Shown here one piece after another: positions 61,253-63,482 of a stretch of 63,482 nucleotides of DNA. The stretch covers positions 1 to 63,482 of the forward strand of contig CAIPDV010000019.1 in NCBI GenBank assembly GCA_903863935.1. Direction: 5' to 3'. The notes below the pieces were generated by a model, which worked only from the letters and a program-made list of their open reading frames with translations, did no database searches and was not told the DNA's origin. Both the position numbers and the translations under genes were made by a program. The first letter of the stretch is position 1; each line of letters starts with the position of its first letter. This DNA comes from an uncultured Bacteroidota bacterium (lineage in GTDB: Bacteria; Bacteroidota; Bacteroidia; JABEUT01).

Positions 61253-61281
61253 CAAAACTACGCTATTATAAGGTGTGCAAA
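61253..61281 (-). promoter_or_regulatory. Promoter of ribF
   Basis: On the minus strand TTTG (61281-61278), 17 bases, TAGTTTTG (61260-61253), directly followed by the ATG after four bases. Confidence 0.55.
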
Positions 61282-61286
61282 ACTAA

Positions 61287-62864
<1,578 letters not shown>

Positions 62865-62944
62865 ACGATGAACGATGAGCTATGAACGATGACCGAATTA
62901 GGTTTTCATTCATAGTTCATAGTTCATAATTCATAGTTAAGAAA
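62865..62944 (+). repeat. Degenerate fold-back repeat between atpD and atpC
   Basis: ACGATGA and CTATGAACGATGA units (62868-62892) face CATAGTTCATAGTTCATAATTCATAGTT (62911-62938) to give a long imperfect hairpin with G-T pairs. It lies inside the operon and could affect the relative amounts of the two subunits. Confidence 0.6.
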
Positions 62945-63181
62945 ATGAACTTAGAGATATTAACACCGGACAAAAAACTATACAGCGGAGAAGCTGAATA
63001 TGTTGACGTACCCGGACAAGCAGGCCGCACAGGCATTTTGAGCAAACATGCTCCTATGATTGCCGCACTTAAAGCCGGAAAAGTGAAGGTACGCGATATG
63101 CAGAAGCAAGAACACTTTTTTGATATAAAAGGCGGAATTGTTGAGGTGCGCGATAATTCCGTAATCCTTTTAGCAGAGTAG
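62945..63181 (+). CDS. atpC: ATP synthase F1 subunit epsilon (short form)
   Basis: The 78-residue protein has only the N-terminal beta-sandwich of epsilon (NLEILTPDKKLYSGEAEYVDVPGQAGRTGILSKHAPMIAAL, then FDIKGGIVEVRDNSVILLAE). The C-terminal helical hairpin, which inhibits ATP hydrolysis in other bacteria, is absent. Short epsilon subunits are usual in Bacteroidota. It is followed by a strong terminator. Confidence 0.94.
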   Translation: MNLEILTPDKKLYSGEAEYVDVPGQAGRTGILSKHAPMIAALKAGKVKVRDMQKQEHFFDIKGGIVEVRDNSVILLAE

Positions 63182-63206
63182 AAAGTGTAATGTAAAAAGT
63201 ATAAAG

Positions 63207-63231
63207 AGGAGGCGAAAGGCCTCCTTTTTTT
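63207..63231 (+). terminator. Terminator of the atpD-atpC operon
   Basis: AGGAGGC (63207-63213) pairs with GCCTCCT (63219-63225) over a GAAAG loop and is followed by a run of T. Confidence 0.92.
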
Positions 63232-63264
63232 ATGCCCATTTTTTTCATTATAAGTATGAAAATG

Positions 63265-63305
63265 AGCAATGAAAAAGCAATGGCTTTAGCAATGAAAAAG
63301 CAATG
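63265..63305 (+). repeat. Direct 18-base repeat AGCAATGAAAAAGCAATG
   Basis: Two exact copies (63265-63282 and 63288-63305) lie 23 bases apart between the atp terminator and the IS21-like repeats. Confidence 0.75.
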
Positions 63306-63316
63306 AGTTTGCAATA

Positions 63317-63420
63317 GAAAGTGGAAATTCCGCACAAAGAGACCCCTCTGTTCCGTTTTAAATTGACCCGCTGATTCCGCGGCAAAGTGACCCACCTATT
63401 CCGCAGCAAATTGACCCCCT
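63317..63420 (+). mobile_element. Multiple 24-bp terminal repeats, probable end of an IS21-family element
   Basis: GACCC recurs at 63341, 63365, 63389 and 63413, exactly 24 bases apart. Full units read about GACCCnnntATTCCGCnGCAAAkT, and a more diverged unit may start at 63317. IS21-family elements carry several such copies near their ends as transposase-binding sites. No istA/istB is visible in the 60 bases left, so the element body, if present, lies beyond the window. Confidence 0.6.
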
Positions 63421-63482
63421 GAAATTTAAGTAAACTCTCTGTTGTTTTATGGACTGTAGTTTCAATGATTTTTGGTGTTTAA

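Noticed and set aside
63341-63420. CRISPR or minisatellite at the right end
   Set aside because: Only about four 24-base units, contiguous, with a conserved GACCC/TTCCGC layout; a transposon end explains it better.

Overview
The window looks like a chromosomal contig of a Bacteroidota bacterium. The evidence is TAnnTTTG-type -7 promoter boxes, secreted proteins ending in type IX secretion (T9SS) sorting tails, a TamL-type Omp85 lipoprotein, a short Bacteroidota-type primary sigma factor, an F1 epsilon subunit cut down to its beta domain, and an Arm-domain tyrosine recombinase of the Bacteroidota kind. No species can be named from sequence alone.

Layout. 1-1.3 kb is a damaged accessory patch: the end of a membrane-protein gene, a long attC-like inverted repeat, a 43-codon frame, and a chimeric relic joining the front of a tyrosine recombinase to the back of an IS66 transposase. 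1.4-10.5 kb runs on the minus strand: rpoD, plsY, a 2241-residue envelope protein with TPR, PD40 and three SPOR domains, clpS, a DinB-fold protein and tRNA-Arg(ACG). 10.7-14.3 kb holds surE, a toxin-antitoxin operon whose toxin is destroyed, small unknown genes, a transposase relic and several palindromic repeats. 14.3-35.6 kb is envelope and secretion: tamL, an Asp-box T9SS protein, a GT-C/TPR membrane protein, an ABC permease, an amino-acid permease, mnmH, two paralogous C10 proteases with T9SS tails, an Omp85 barrel, a CBS-ACT protein and a 1253-residue outer-membrane protein. 35.7-45.1 kb is mixed metabolism: xth, an alpha/beta hydrolase lacking its serine, OsmC, psd, an OmpA-like protein, acyl-CoA dehydrogenase, DinB, SDR, an AlkZ-like protein and a truncated DUF1801 gene. 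45.3-47.5 kb is a small integrase module beside tRNA-Ser(GCT). 47.6-57.8 kb is a phosphate regulon: phoU-pstBAC-pstS-porin, DUF47-pit, and a divergent PhoP/PhoR-like two-component pair. 57.8-63.2 kb holds DUF2177, TfoX-N, Fic, an unknown secreted protein, ribF, atpD and atpC. The window ends in 24-bp repeats that look like the end of an IS21-family element.

The most unusual signals are not ordinary genes. First, two distant loci (13.54-13.84 and 40.49-40.80 kb) share a nearly identical promoter, an inverted TGTTATT/AATAACA element about 100-115 bp downstream, and, starting about 186-188 bp downstream, an array of TGTT units spaced 10-12 bp apart (about one helical turn). Second, two unrelated palindromic repeat families have inserted in frame into the essential-type genes surE and ribF. 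Third, an attC-like site lies at the left edge with no integron integrase in view. Fourth, four GGTGAnAC sites lie in phase over the integrase promoter. All were found by eye and are described as observations plus inference.
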